Source: Longimicrobium sp. (lineage in GTDB: Bacteria > Gemmatimonadota > Gemmatimonadetes > Longimicrobiales > Longimicrobiaceae). Taken from it: 53,460 nucleotides of DNA. The notes beneath the pieces were generated by a model. The model saw nothing but the letters and a program-made list of their open reading frames with translations. It had not been told where the DNA came from and did no database searches. The stretch spans positions 1 to 53,460 of the forward strand of contig DASVTZ010000042.1 in assembly GCA_036387335.1 (NCBI GenBank), given 5' to 3'. Both the position numbers and the translations under genes were made by a program. Of the stretch, positions 7,563 to 16,211 are shown piece by piece. The first letter of the stretch is position 1; each line of letters starts with the position of its first letter.

Positions 7563-9221
7563 ATGATCGTGCAGACCGACGTCGTGGTGGTGGGGGCGGG
7601 GCTGGCGGGGCTCGTGGCCGCGGCGGAGCTGGCGGACGCGGGGCGGCGCGTCACGATCGTGGAGCAGGAGCCTCAGGCGTCGCTGGGCGGGCAGGCATTC
7701 TGGTCGTTCGGCGGGATCTTTCTGGTGGATTCGCCCGAGCAGCGGCGCCTGCGCATCCGCGACTCGCACGAGCTGGCGCTGCAGGACTGGATGGGCTCCG
7801 CCGGCTTCGACCGCGACGAGGACCTCTGGCCCCGCCGCTGGGCCGAGGCGTACGTCGCCTGGGCGGCCGGGGAGAAGCGTGCCTGGCTCCGCGGGCAGGG
7901 CGTGCGCTTCTTTCCCATCGTGGGGTGGGCCGAGCGCGGAGGCTACCTGGCCACCGAGCACGGCAACTCCGTCCCCCGCTTCCACGTCACCTGGGGCACG
8001 GGGCCGGGCGTCATCGAGCCCTTTGTGGCCCGCGTGCGCCAGGCGGAGCGGCGCGGCCTGGTCACCTTTCGCTTCCGCCACCGCGTGAGCGAGCTCACCA
8101 TGACCGGCGGCGTGGTGGACGGGGTGCGCGGCGAGGTATTGGAGCCGAGCAAGGCGGAGCGGGGCCAGGCCAGCTCGCGTGGCGTGGCCGGCGGGTTCGA
8201 GATCCGCGCGCAGGCGGTGATCGTGGCTTCGGGCGGCATCGGCGCCAACCACGACCTGGTGCGGCGCAACTGGCCGTCACGGCTGGGCACCCCGCCCCGG
8301 CGGATGCTTTCCGGCGTTCCCGACCACGTGGACGGCCGCATGCTGGGGATCGCGGAGGATGCGGGTGCCAGCCTCATCAACCGCGACCGCATGTGGCACT
8401 ACGTGGAGGGGATCGAGAACTGGAGCCCCATCTGGAGCCGCCACGGCATCCGCATCCTCCCCGGGCCGTCGTCCGTGTGGCTGGACGCGCGCGGCAACCG
8501 CCTTCCCGCGCCGCTCTTTCCCGGCTTCGACACGCTGGGGACGCTGGCGCACCTGTCGAAGACCGGGAGCGAGCACTCCTGGTTCATCCTCACGCAGCGC
8601 ATCATCGCCCGCGAGTTCGCGCTCAGCGGGAGCGAGCAGAACCCCGACCTCACCGGCCGAAGCTGGATCCAGGTGGCGGGGCGTGCGCGCGGTGGCAGGG
8701 CGCCCGCGCCGGTGGAGGCGTTCAAGAGTCAGGGCGCCGACTTCATCGTGGAGCGCACCCTTCCCGAGCTGGTGCGGCGGATGAACGCGCTGGTGGGCGA
8801 GCCGCTGCTGGACGCGGCCGAGGTGGAGCGCGTGATCGTGGCGCGCGACCGCGAGGTGGCCAACGAGTTCACCAAGGATGCGCAGATCAACGCCATCCGC
8901 GGCGCGCGCCGCTACCTGGGCGACCGGCTCATCCGCACCGCTAAGCCGCACCGCATCCTGGACCCCGAGGCCGGCCCGCTCATCGCCGTGCGCCTCTCCA
9001 TCCTCACCCGCAAGACGCTGGGCGGGCTGCAGACGGACCTCGACTCGCGCGTCCTTGCCCGCGACGGCGAGCCTCTCGCCGGCCTGTACGCGGCGGGGGA
9101 GGCGGCGGGGTTCGGCGGGGGCGGGATGCACGGCTACCGCGCGCTGGAGGGCACCTTTCTGGGCGGCTGCCTCTTCTCCGGCCGCGCGGCGGGGCGCGCC
9201 GCGGCGGCCGCGGTGGCGTAG
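7563..9221 (+). CDS. FAD-binding dehydrogenase (fumarate reductase / ketosteroid dehydrogenase-like)
   Basis: The 552-residue protein starts with the dinucleotide-binding motif VVVVGAGLAGLVAAAEL (GxGxxG at residues 11-16). It ends with the FAD-contact region GLYAAGEAAGFGGGGMHGYRALEGTFLGGCLFSGRAAG. Both are typical of the FAD_binding_2 superfamily, in the subgroup annotated as putative FAD-binding dehydrogenase. The middle segment forms the substrate cap. It follows the aldo/keto reductase closely and is probably co-transcribed with it. The substrate is unknown. Confidence 0.8.
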   Translation: MIVQTDVVVVGAGLAGLVAAAELADAGRRVTIVEQEPQASLGGQAFWSFGGIFLVDSPEQRRLRIRDSHELALQDWMGSAGFDRDEDLWPRRWAEAYVAWAAGEKRAWLRGQGVRFFPIVGWAERGGYLATEHGNSVPRFHVTWGTGPGVIEPFVARVRQAERRGLVTFRFRHRVSELTMTGGVVDGVRGEVLEPSKAERGQASSRGVAGGFEIRAQAVIVASGGIGANHDLVRRNWPSRLGTPPRRMLSGVPDHVDGRMLGIAEDAGASLINRDRMWHYVEGIENWSPIWSRHGIRILPGPSSVWLDARGNRLPAPLFPGFDTLGTLAHLSKTGSEHSWFILTQRIIAREFALSGSEQNPDLTGRSWIQVAGRARGGRAPAPVEAFKSQGADFIVERTLPELVRRMNALVGEPLLDAAEVERVIVARDREVANEFTKDAQINAIRGARRYLGDRLIRTAKPHRILDPEAGPLIAVRLSILTRKTLGGLQTDLDSRVLARDGEPLAGLYAAGEAAGFGGGGMHGYRALEGTFLGGCLFSGRAAGRAAAAAVA

Positions 9222-9299
9222 CCGAGATTGCCGTTTGCGCCGCGCACCGTCATTCTGAGCGCTGCGCCAATCCACATCACCCGGGACCCGTGTAATCTC

Positions 9300-10976
9300 A
9301 TGACGATCCGAAGCCCGCTGCTGGGCACCGCCCTCCTCCTTGCCGCCTGCGCGCCCGCCGCGCCCGTGGCCGATCCGCAGCCCGCGTCCACGCCCGCCGC
9401 CGCGCAGGCGCAGGACTCGATGGCGGCGCGCGTGGCCACGTACCGCACGGTGCGCCTCACCGCGAACCTGAGCGCCCTCACGCCCGCCGAGCGCAGGATG
9501 ATCCCGCTCCTGATCCAGGCGGCGCGCGAGATGGACGAGATCTTCTGGATGCAGGCGTACGGGAGCCGCGACTCGCTGCTCACGTCGCTGCGCAACCCCA
9601 GCACGCGCCGCTTCGCCGAGATCAACTATGGGCCGTGGGACCGGCTGCAGGGCGATGCTCCCTTCGTGGCGGGCGTGGGCGCCAAGCCGGAGGGGGCGCG
9701 TTTCTATCCCTCAGACATGACAAAGGAGGAGTTCGAGCGCGCGGTGGCAGGCGGCGGCGCGCGGGCGGACTCGCTGCGCGGCCTGTACACGGTGGTGCGG
9801 CGCGAGGGCGGACGGCTGAACGCGGTGCCCTTCCACGTGGCGTACGCGCCGCAGATGCGCCGTGCCTCCGCGCTCCTGCGACAGGCGGCGGCGCTGGCAC
9901 CGCAGGCGTCGCTGCGCCGCTATCTGGAGCTGCGCGCGGACGCCCTCCTCAACGACCAGTACCAGCCCAGCGACCTGGCGTGGCTGGACATGAAGGACAA
10001 CACGCTGGACGTGGTGATCGGCCCCATCGAGACGTACGAGGACGCCCTCTTCGGCTACAAGGCCGCCGCCGAGGGGTACGTGCTGATCAAGGACCTGGAG
10101 TGGAGCCGCCGTCTGGCGCGCTACGCCGCCTTCCTTCCCGAGCTGCAGCGCGGCCTTCCCGTTGCCGCGGAGTACAAGCGCGAGACGCCGGGCACCGACA
10201 GCGACCTGAACGCCTACGACGCGGTCTTCTACGCGGGGCAGGCCAACTCGGGCGCCAAGACGATCGCCATCAACCTCCCGAACGACGAGGAGGTGCAGCT
10301 TCGAAAGGGGACGCGCCGCCTTCAGCTCAAGAACGCGATGCGGGCCAAGTTCGACGCCATCATGGACCCGATCGCGCGGCTGCTGATCGCGCCGGACCAG
10401 GTGGCGAACGTGACCTTTGACGCCTTCTTCGAGAACACGATGTTCCACGAAGTGGCGCACGGGCTCGGCATCAAGAACACCATCAACGGCCACGGCACCG
10501 TGCGCGAGGCGCTGCGCGAGCAGGCGGGCGGGCTCGAAGAGGAAAAGGCGGACGTGCTGGGCCTCTACATGGTGACGCAGCTCTCCCGCCGCGGCGAGAT
10601 GAGCGGCGCGGCGATCCTGAACAACTACGTCACCTTTCTGGCGGGGATCTTTCGCTCGGTTCGTTTCGGCGCGTCGGACGCGCATGGGCGGGCGAACATG
10701 GCGACGTTCCACTTCCTGGAAGAGCGCGGCGCCTTCACCCGTGACCCCAGCGGCACCTACCGCGTGGACCTGCCGAAGATGCAGGCGGCGATGGACGCGC
10801 TCTCCGCGGAGATCCTGCGCCTGCAGGGCAACGGCGACGCCGCGGCGGTCCGCGCCTTCATGGCGCGCTACGGCGTCGTGGATCCGCAGCTCCGCGCCGA
10901 CCTGGACCGCGTCAGCGGCGCCGGCATCCCCGTCGACGTGGTCTTCGAACAGGGCACCGAGGTCCTGGGCCTCTGA
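9300..10976 (+). CDS. M49-like zinc peptidase lipoprotein
   Basis: This 558-residue protein has a lipoprotein signal (LLLAACAPA, with the lipidated Cys near residue 19), so it is exported and membrane-anchored. The zinc site shows HEVAH at residues 383-387, followed by EEEKAD at 413-418. This matches the second zinc-ligand motif of family M49 (dipeptidyl-peptidase III and Nudix-associated relatives). Classic M49 enzymes have HEXXXH with one extra residue; here the motif is the shorter HEXXH. The length is below the ~700 residues of eukaryotic DPP III. Probable role: a periplasmic metallopeptidase acting on short peptides. Confidence 0.7.
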   Translation: MTIRSPLLGTALLLAACAPAAPVADPQPASTPAAAQAQDSMAARVATYRTVRLTANLSALTPAERRMIPLLIQAAREMDEIFWMQAYGSRDSLLTSLRNPSTRRFAEINYGPWDRLQGDAPFVAGVGAKPEGARFYPSDMTKEEFERAVAGGGARADSLRGLYTVVRREGGRLNAVPFHVAYAPQMRRASALLRQAAALAPQASLRRYLELRADALLNDQYQPSDLAWLDMKDNTLDVVIGPIETYEDALFGYKAAAEGYVLIKDLEWSRRLARYAAFLPELQRGLPVAAEYKRETPGTDSDLNAYDAVFYAGQANSGAKTIAINLPNDEEVQLRKGTRRLQLKNAMRAKFDAIMDPIARLLIAPDQVANVTFDAFFENTMFHEVAHGLGIKNTINGHGTVREALREQAGGLEEEKADVLGLYMVTQLSRRGEMSGAAILNNYVTFLAGIFRSVRFGASDAHGRANMATFHFLEERGAFTRDPSGTYRVDLPKMQAAMDALSAEILRLQGNGDAAAVRAFMARYGVVDPQLRADLDRVSGAGIPVDVVFEQGTEVLGL

Positions 10977-10995
10977 AACAGCCCAGGGGTTCCTG

Positions 10996-11949
10996 ATGCA
11001 CACGGATTCCCGCGACATCCTCGGCGACGGCGTGCTGGGCCTGCGTGTGGCGCCCGCGCTGGAGGGCGCCGCCGGGGACTGGGTGTATCCGCTTCCGCCC
11101 GCGGGCCCGAATCCCGTGCGTGCGCTGATCGAGCTCGTGGAAGGGCGCGCACCTCCGCGCCCGAGCGGCACGGCGTCGGTACGCGGGCCGGGGATGGAGG
11201 GGTGGATCGAGGGAGCGCGCCTCGTCCTGATCGGAGACGGTGGGGAGGTCGGCGGGATGGTGGAGCTGGATGCCTTGCGTGCTCGCGTCGAAGTAGCCGC
11301 GGGGGCGCAGGATTCGTTCGAGGGAAGGCTCCGGGTGCGCGAGGCGCTGTCGATCTCGGCGGCGCTCCTGCTCGCGCGCCAGCACCGGGCGCTTCTGCAC
11401 GGGGCGGCGGTCGTCGCGCCGGGCGGAGGGGCGTGGGTGCTGGTCGGCGACACGCACAGCGGCAAGACGACCACGTGCGCCAACCTGGTCCGCGCCGGGC
11501 ACGGCTACCTGGCCGACGACCAGGTGGTGGTCCACGCGGACGGCGCCGGCACCCTCGTCGCCACCGGCCTCCCCCGCCGCTTCACCCTGGACGACGGCTT
11601 CGCCCGCGGGGAGTCGCTCGGCGTGCGCTCCCCCGTGGATCCCGACGAACTGTTCGGCCCCGGAAGCCGACGTGCATCGGCGCCGCTGGCGGGGGTCCTC
11701 TTTCCGCGCGTGGAGGCGCACGAGCCCACGCGGACGGAACGCACGACCGCCGCGGACGCGCTCACCCGGCTCCTGCGCAACTCGCCCTGGCTGGCGGCGG
11801 ACCCGGTTTCCGCCCGCCCCCTCCTGGCCCTCCTCGCACGCATCGCGCGCCTCCCCGCCCACGACGTGCGCCTGGGACGCGACACCTTGGACAAACCCGC
11901 GCACTTGGCGGCGCTTCTCGCGTCGGCGGCAGCGCAAAATCGTACGTGA
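10996..11949 (+). CDS. HPr-kinase-like P-loop protein, possible RiPP-associated kinase
   Basis: The 317-residue protein has a C-terminal HprK/PEPCK-type domain. A conserved HGAAVV strand (about 134-139) precedes the P-loop GDTHSGKT (residues 151-158, Lys157). A GYLADDQVVV segment (about 170-179) supplies the acidic catalytic and metal residues of the family. The N-terminal ~110 residues are unlike HprK of sugar regulation, and no HPr gene is nearby. Similar proteins occur beside lasso-type peptides, where they phosphorylate the peptide. A leader-peptide gene lies 142 nt downstream. Kinase fold is well supported; the substrate is inferred. Confidence 0.7.
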   Translation: MHTDSRDILGDGVLGLRVAPALEGAAGDWVYPLPPAGPNPVRALIELVEGRAPPRPSGTASVRGPGMEGWIEGARLVLIGDGGEVGGMVELDALRARVEVAAGAQDSFEGRLRVREALSISAALLLARQHRALLHGAAVVAPGGGAWVLVGDTHSGKTTTCANLVRAGHGYLADDQVVVHADGAGTLVATGLPRRFTLDDGFARGESLGVRSPVDPDELFGPGSRRASAPLAGVLFPRVEAHEPTRTERTTAADALTRLLRNSPWLAADPVSARPLLALLARIARLPAHDVRLGRDTLDKPAHLAALLASAAAQNRT

Positions 11950-11986
11950 GAACAGGTTGCAGTTTCGCGCAAGCACAAGGAAGTGC

Positions 11987-12018
11987 TTGACAACCGCGGG
12001 GGAATCGATAATTATAGT
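11987..12018 (+). promoter_or_regulatory. Promoter-like sequence before the leader-peptide gene
   Basis: A perfect TTGACA lies at 11987-11992, followed by an AT-rich patch GATAATTATAGT (12007-12018) that is unusual in this genome. The best -10 matches give spacings of 14-20 nt rather than exactly 17, so the exact -10 is unclear. It would start a transcript about 70 nt before the small peptide gene. Confidence 0.4.
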
Positions 12019-12091
12019 CCCGCGAAAAGTAGCCGCTGCACCGCCTCCGCAGTTCCAGCGCTTGATTCTGCCCGAGTTCCCAGACCATACG

Positions 12092-12253
12092 ATGCACATG
12101 GCGGAGCAGCCAAACTCCCCGACCCACGCGCCGTCGCCGTCCGCGCCGAGGCAGCCGTTCACGCCGCCCATGGTGGAAGACGCCGGCCGGCTTACCGAGA
12201 TCACCTTGCAGTTCAGTGGCGGCGGACCGCTCATCACGGACCGCCGGCTGTAA
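12092..12253 (+). CDS. RiPP precursor peptide with lasso-type leader motif
   Basis: The predicted peptide has 53 residues, or 51 from the second ATG at 12098. Residues around 29-44 read PFTPPMVEDAGRLTEIT. This fits the lasso-peptide leader rule YxxPxLxxxGxxxxxT exactly in spacing, with Phe for Tyr and Val for Leu. The C-terminal remainder is LQFSGGGPLITDRRL. A lasso ring could in principle form from the first Gly to the Asp eight residues on, but only three residues would remain as a tail. The core may therefore be of another type. A promoter-like sequence precedes the gene and a hairpin follows it. No B or C maturation genes are near. Confidence 0.6.
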   Translation: MHMAEQPNSPTHAPSPSAPRQPFTPPMVEDAGRLTEITLQFSGGGPLITDRRL

Positions 12254-12260
12254 CTGACCC

Positions 12261-12284
12261 GGCCGGCGGCCCCGCCCGCCGGCC
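12261..12284 (+). terminator. GC-rich terminator hairpin
   Basis: A perfect 9-bp stem (GGCCGGCGG with CCGCCGGCC) has a 6-nt loop. It begins 8 nt after the stop codon of the leader-peptide gene. It has no U-tract, but its place suggests that the peptide gene is its own transcription unit. Confidence 0.6.
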
Positions 12285-12347
12285 CATAGCCCCACCCAGT
12301 CCCCGCCACACCGCATCCTTCCACCTTTTAGTAGGGCCAGGGTACAC

Positions 12348-14123
12348 GTGTCGTATCATCGTGCCATTCGCGGCATGGCGCTGCTCCTAGCACTCAGCGC
12401 CTGCGCGGACCAGCCCACAGCCCCACCCGTGGAGAAGACGCCGACCGGTCCGGCTCCGCTCCCGGTGGGGGTGTACGAGTTCAAGATGACGGGCATCGGC
12501 GGCCCCACGCCGTCCAGCAGCGCCAGCGCCGTCCGGCTCACGCCGGAAGGGGTGAGCATGGCGCTGACCCCCGTCGCGGCCGCCATCAGCATCGAGCAGA
12601 TCTCCGCGAGCTCCTTCATCGAGGGAAGCCGCGGCGAAGGCGGGCAGCGGTACATCTCCTTCACCTACCGCCTACGCAACGGCACCGGGGCGCCGCTCAC
12701 GAACCTGACGCTGATCCCGGTGATGACGGCCACCGCCCTCACGGGCACGCCGTTCTCGTCGGTCAAGCTTTTCGACGGCACCGACGCCGCGGCGCCGCTC
12801 CCGTCGAAGATCGTTCCCACGGGCGCCGTGGCGATGGGCGGCGACGGGAAGATGCGCTCCATCTTTCCCGACGCGCTCCAGGTGTTCGAGGAGGCCGAGG
12901 TCGCCGGCATCACGCTTCCCGCGGGCGTGACGGGGATCATGCCGTACGGCTTCGTGGTGCGTAACCCCTCCAACGCTAGCAGCCGCACGCTGCCCGCCGC
13001 CGCGTCGGACAACGACTACGCGGGCGTGGTGACGCTCACCTACCGCCTGCCGCTCTCCCCCGCCGGCAACGCCAGCGACATCTTCTCCGTGGTCGTGAAG
13101 CTGATCGCGGTGCAGGACAGCGAGACGCGCATGACGGAGTCGATCGAGGAGAGCACCGACACGACGGCGGTGCGGCTGTTGCACGCGCGCGCCACCGCGC
13201 TCGGCGCCACGGCGGTGACGGTGCTTCCCGGCAGCCCGGCCCGGTCGCCCTTCGTGACCGACTACCCCGGCCAGCGCAGCATCTGCGCCGTGCGCACCGC
13301 CGGCATCGCGGGCGCGCCTGAGACGCTGATCACGGAGCCCGCGGCGTACACCCGGCTGGCCATGTACCGCCCCGGCGAATCGCTCGACGCCTGCGGCGCG
13401 AACTTCACCGCGGGCGACGCGCAGGTGGCGCACTACGGCATGCCGTACCCGGTGGTCGTGCGGTCGATGGACCGCTACGGCAACGTGAACGCGCTGACCG
13501 CGGACACCACGGTGCTCAGCTCCACGGACCTCACGGCGACGATGCCGGTGGCGGCGGGCCTCCTGGCCGGAGCCGCGACGCAGGTGGCCAACTACACCAC
13601 CTACGGCACCTCCACCCTGTTCGCCCGCGGGCGCCGGCTGGAGGGGCAGACCACCGTGCTCGTGAACGGGATGACGCGCACCTGGACGGGGAACGTGAAC
13701 ACCCTGTGGTCCGAGAACGGCGACTGGCTGGAGAACATGACCACCGGCGTGCAGGACTCGGTGATCATCCCCGGCGACCGCGTGAACTACCCGCTCCTGG
13801 TGCAGAACCAGACCATCGCGGGGGTCACGATGACGGACGGCACCGCGGTGCAGCCGTTCATCAACCTCGGCGCGTTCGACTTCACCGTGAACGGAAGCGT
13901 CGCGCTCGGAAACAACGGCCACTTCCTGGGAACGGGCCGGCTGATCCTGGCCGGCACCGCGAGCACGATCGGCGGCGGGCTCAGCAACTTCGACGTGCGC
14001 AACCTCCGCGTGCTGGGCACGTACTCCGCCACCAGCAACATCAACGTCACGGGCGGCCGCATCGTAGTGCAGGGCGGCAGGCTCCGGAGCGCCGGCTTCC
14101 GCATCCGCGTCCGGCCCTCGTAA
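12348..14123 (+). CDS. Secreted lipoprotein, beta-rich, unknown function
   Basis: This 591-residue protein has a lipoprotein signal peptide ending in LALSACADQ. The start is GTG at 12348; ATG at 12375 would leave too short a signal. The mature part is rich in Thr, Ser, Val and Gly, with alternating hydrophobic patterns typical of beta-sandwich or beta-helix surface proteins. The last ~150 residues contain Gly/Asn-rich strands (NITV-, GGRIVVQGGRLRS-like) suggestive of a beta-solenoid. No catalytic motif is seen. It sits directly before the YadA-head-like gene, and the two may be exported together. The family is unknown to me. Confidence 0.65.
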   Translation: MSYHRAIRGMALLLALSACADQPTAPPVEKTPTGPAPLPVGVYEFKMTGIGGPTPSSSASAVRLTPEGVSMALTPVAAAISIEQISASSFIEGSRGEGGQRYISFTYRLRNGTGAPLTNLTLIPVMTATALTGTPFSSVKLFDGTDAAAPLPSKIVPTGAVAMGGDGKMRSIFPDALQVFEEAEVAGITLPAGVTGIMPYGFVVRNPSNASSRTLPAAASDNDYAGVVTLTYRLPLSPAGNASDIFSVVVKLIAVQDSETRMTESIEESTDTTAVRLLHARATALGATAVTVLPGSPARSPFVTDYPGQRSICAVRTAGIAGAPETLITEPAAYTRLAMYRPGESLDACGANFTAGDAQVAHYGMPYPVVVRSMDRYGNVNALTADTTVLSSTDLTATMPVAAGLLAGAATQVANYTTYGTSTLFARGRRLEGQTTVLVNGMTRTWTGNVNTLWSENGDWLENMTTGVQDSVIIPGDRVNYPLLVQNQTIAGVTMTDGTAVQPFINLGAFDFTVNGSVALGNNGHFLGTGRLILAGTASTIGGGLSNFDVRNLRVLGTYSATSNINVTGGRIVVQGGRLRSAGFRIRVRPS

Positions 14124-14165
14124 ACCTTCCTCTCTAGCCACCACCCCTTACCCAACGGTATCCAG

Positions 14166-15284
14166 ATGCAGCGCATCGTGAAGACTCTGCTCGCCGCCGC
14201 GGCGCTCACCGCCACCGCAATGCCGGCCGCCGCGCAGTCGGACATCCTCCTCCAGCTCCGCTCGGGCTCGCCCGCGGGCGACCGCTTCCGCGTGGACAGC
14301 GCCGGCGGCATGGTGGCGCTGGGGCAGATCGGCTACGGCATCATCCCCGCCTCCGGCGCCGGCTGGCGGATGATGTGGCACCCCCAGAAGGTCGCCTTCC
14401 GCGCCGGCTACGCCGATGCGGGCGGCCAGTTCGACGAGTCGAACATCGGCTACTACTCGTGGGCCGGCGGCGCGCTGAGCACCGCGGCGGGGATCTACTC
14501 CTTCGCCATGGGCAACCAGAACACCGTCGAGGCTTCCGCGCAGTGCGGCATGGCGCTGGGGAGCGGCAACAAGGTGTGGGGCGCGGGCACCCACATCGGC
14601 ACCTGCGGCCTTGCGTTCGGCCTCAACAACGATGTGCTTGACCACGCGGGCGTCGCCATCGGCCAGAACAACTGGTCTGACGGTGACGCGGCGGTGGCGA
14701 TCGGCTACACCACCACGGCCGACGCGGACTATTCGATGGCGTTCGGCTACCGCGCCAGCACCAACGGCCACACGGGCGCCAAGGTCTTCGGCGACGCCTC
14801 CACCACGGACTCCATCGAGGCAGTGGCCAACAACGAGTTCGCCGTGCGCGCCGCGGGCGGGTACCGCTTCCGCACCAACGCCACCCTGACCACCGGGTGC
14901 AACCTGCCGGCCGGCTCGGGCGTGTTCTCCTGCTCGTCCAGCCGCACGCTCAAGGAGCGCTTCGAGGGGGTCGACAGCGACGACATCCTCAGCCGCATCC
15001 GCGGCGTGCCGGTGAACCGGTGGAGCTACACGGCCGAGGGTACGCAGGTGCGGCACATCGGCCCCTTCGCCGAGGACTTCCACGCCGCGTTCGGGGTGGG
15101 CGTCGACAACAAGAGCATCGGCCTGCTGGACATCGACGGCGTGAACTTCGCGGGCGTCAAGGCGCTCGACGAGCGCACCACGCGGCAGGCCGCCGAGATC
15201 GAGGCGCTACGTGCCCGCAACGCCGAGCTGGAGGCGCGTCTCGCCCGCCTGGAAGCGCTGATCGGCCAGCAGTCCAAGCCCTGA
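14166..15284 (+). CDS. YadA-head-like surface protein with C-terminal S74-type chaperone domain
   Basis: The 372-residue protein has a Sec signal peptide (cleavage after AMPAAAQ). The middle (about residues 95-215) has degenerate 14-15-residue repeats such as YSFAMGNQNTVEAS, GVAIGQNNWSDGD and YSMAFGYRASTNG, the pattern of YadA/trimeric-adhesin heads. The C-terminal ~110 residues begin SSRTLKERFEGVDSDDIL and end in a coiled coil. This matches peptidase S74 intramolecular chaperone domains of phage tailspikes, which trimerise the protein and then cleave themselves off at a Ser. No membrane anchor is present. Likely role: a secreted trimeric beta-helical surface fibre. Confidence 0.75.
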   Translation: MQRIVKTLLAAAALTATAMPAAAQSDILLQLRSGSPAGDRFRVDSAGGMVALGQIGYGIIPASGAGWRMMWHPQKVAFRAGYADAGGQFDESNIGYYSWAGGALSTAAGIYSFAMGNQNTVEASAQCGMALGSGNKVWGAGTHIGTCGLAFGLNNDVLDHAGVAIGQNNWSDGDAAVAIGYTTTADADYSMAFGYRASTNGHTGAKVFGDASTTDSIEAVANNEFAVRAAGGYRFRTNATLTTGCNLPAGSGVFSCSSSRTLKERFEGVDSDDILSRIRGVPVNRWSYTAEGTQVRHIGPFAEDFHAAFGVGVDNKSIGLLDIDGVNFAGVKALDERTTRQAAEIEALRARNAELEARLARLEALIGQQSKP

Positions 15285-15383
15285 TCCGCGCCCGCCGGTA
15301 GCCGAGGCCGTCCACGACCTGCTCGTGGGCGGCCTCTCGCCGTTCGAGCTTTCCGTATTCGCCACCCACGCCCAGCCACACGT

Positions 15384-15767
15384 ATGCCGATCCGCATCAC
15401 CGCCGCCGCCCTGCTGACGATCGCCGCCCTGGCCGCCTGCGGCGGCGACGACGAGCCGCCGCAGAGCCCCCCCGCTCCCGCCGAGGACCAGGAGACGGTG
15501 CTCGAGGTGCCGCAGCCGCAACTCACCCCCGCCGAGTCCGCGGCGGTGGTCCAGAAGCGCGCCGCCTACAGCGACTCCATCACCCGCGCCGTCCGCGGCG
15601 TGGAGACGAAGCCGGTGCCGCACCGGGAGACGAAGCAGGACCAGGTCGCCCTCTGCCGCACCCAGGCCGCCCAGGCCGAGGGCGCCATCCGCGAGCACCT
15701 CCTCGCCGCCTGCAAGCGCCTGGAGGCCCAGCCGAGCACCCCGGCGGGTGGCCAGGGGGGTGGCTAA
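15384..15767 (+). CDS. Small lipoprotein
   Basis: This 127-residue protein has a lipoprotein signal ending in LAALAACGG, with the lipidated Cys near residue 19. A Pro/Glu/Gln-rich mature chain follows. Two further Cys (in VALCRTQ and LAACKRL) could form a disulfide in the envelope. The C-terminus is Gly-rich. No family is recognised. It lies 99 nt after the surface-fibre gene, in the same direction. Confidence 0.6.
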   Translation: MPIRITAAALLTIAALAACGGDDEPPQSPPAPAEDQETVLEVPQPQLTPAESAAVVQKRAAYSDSITRAVRGVETKPVPHRETKQDQVALCRTQAAQAEGAIREHLLAACKRLEAQPSTPAGGQGGG

Positions 15768-16211
15768 GGGGGGCGAGTAAACTCGCGGCAACCACGGCAC
15801 AAAGTCCGCCTTCGCGGACTCGCGGGCGAGATCCCGGCCGGTCGCAAAGTGCCTGCGCGGACTGGCCGCGGCGCGCTAGACGGCTTCAGCCGTCTTCCCG
15901 TCGTTCCAGCCGGGGGCTTCAGCCCCCGGCGATGCGGGCCGCGGCACCCACCGCCCCGGGATGCGGGCCCCGGCGCCCGCCCCAAGAGCCTGCGAAGGCA
16001 GGCTTCCCGCGGTTGTTGCAGCGGTTTCAACCGCCGGGCCCCTGCCGGCCACCTAGCCTCACCACGCCGCCCCCGCCCCCGCCACTCCTCGCACCCCAAA
16101 CCACCGCGGCCCGCCAGGATCTCTTTGCGGGCCGCCGTCGTGTTTCGCCGCCGCCGTGCTCCGCCGCCGCGTTCCGACAGCGTTCAGGCGTCCGGCCTCC
16201 AACGGTTCGGC
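15768..16211. repeat. Non-coding region built of dispersed hairpin repeats
   Basis: This 444-nt gap has no convincing gene. It holds perfect palindromes GACGGCTTCAGCCGTC (15889-15904) and CCGGGGGCTTCAGCCCCCGG (15910-15929). It also holds a segment at 15984-16040 whose reverse complement recurs at 53371-53430, with the inner hairpins AAGCCTG/CAGGCTT and a GCGGTT/AACCGC pair. The GGCTTCAGCC theme is a known style of intergenic repeat in large genomes. The region separates convergent transcription units. Confidence 0.6.
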
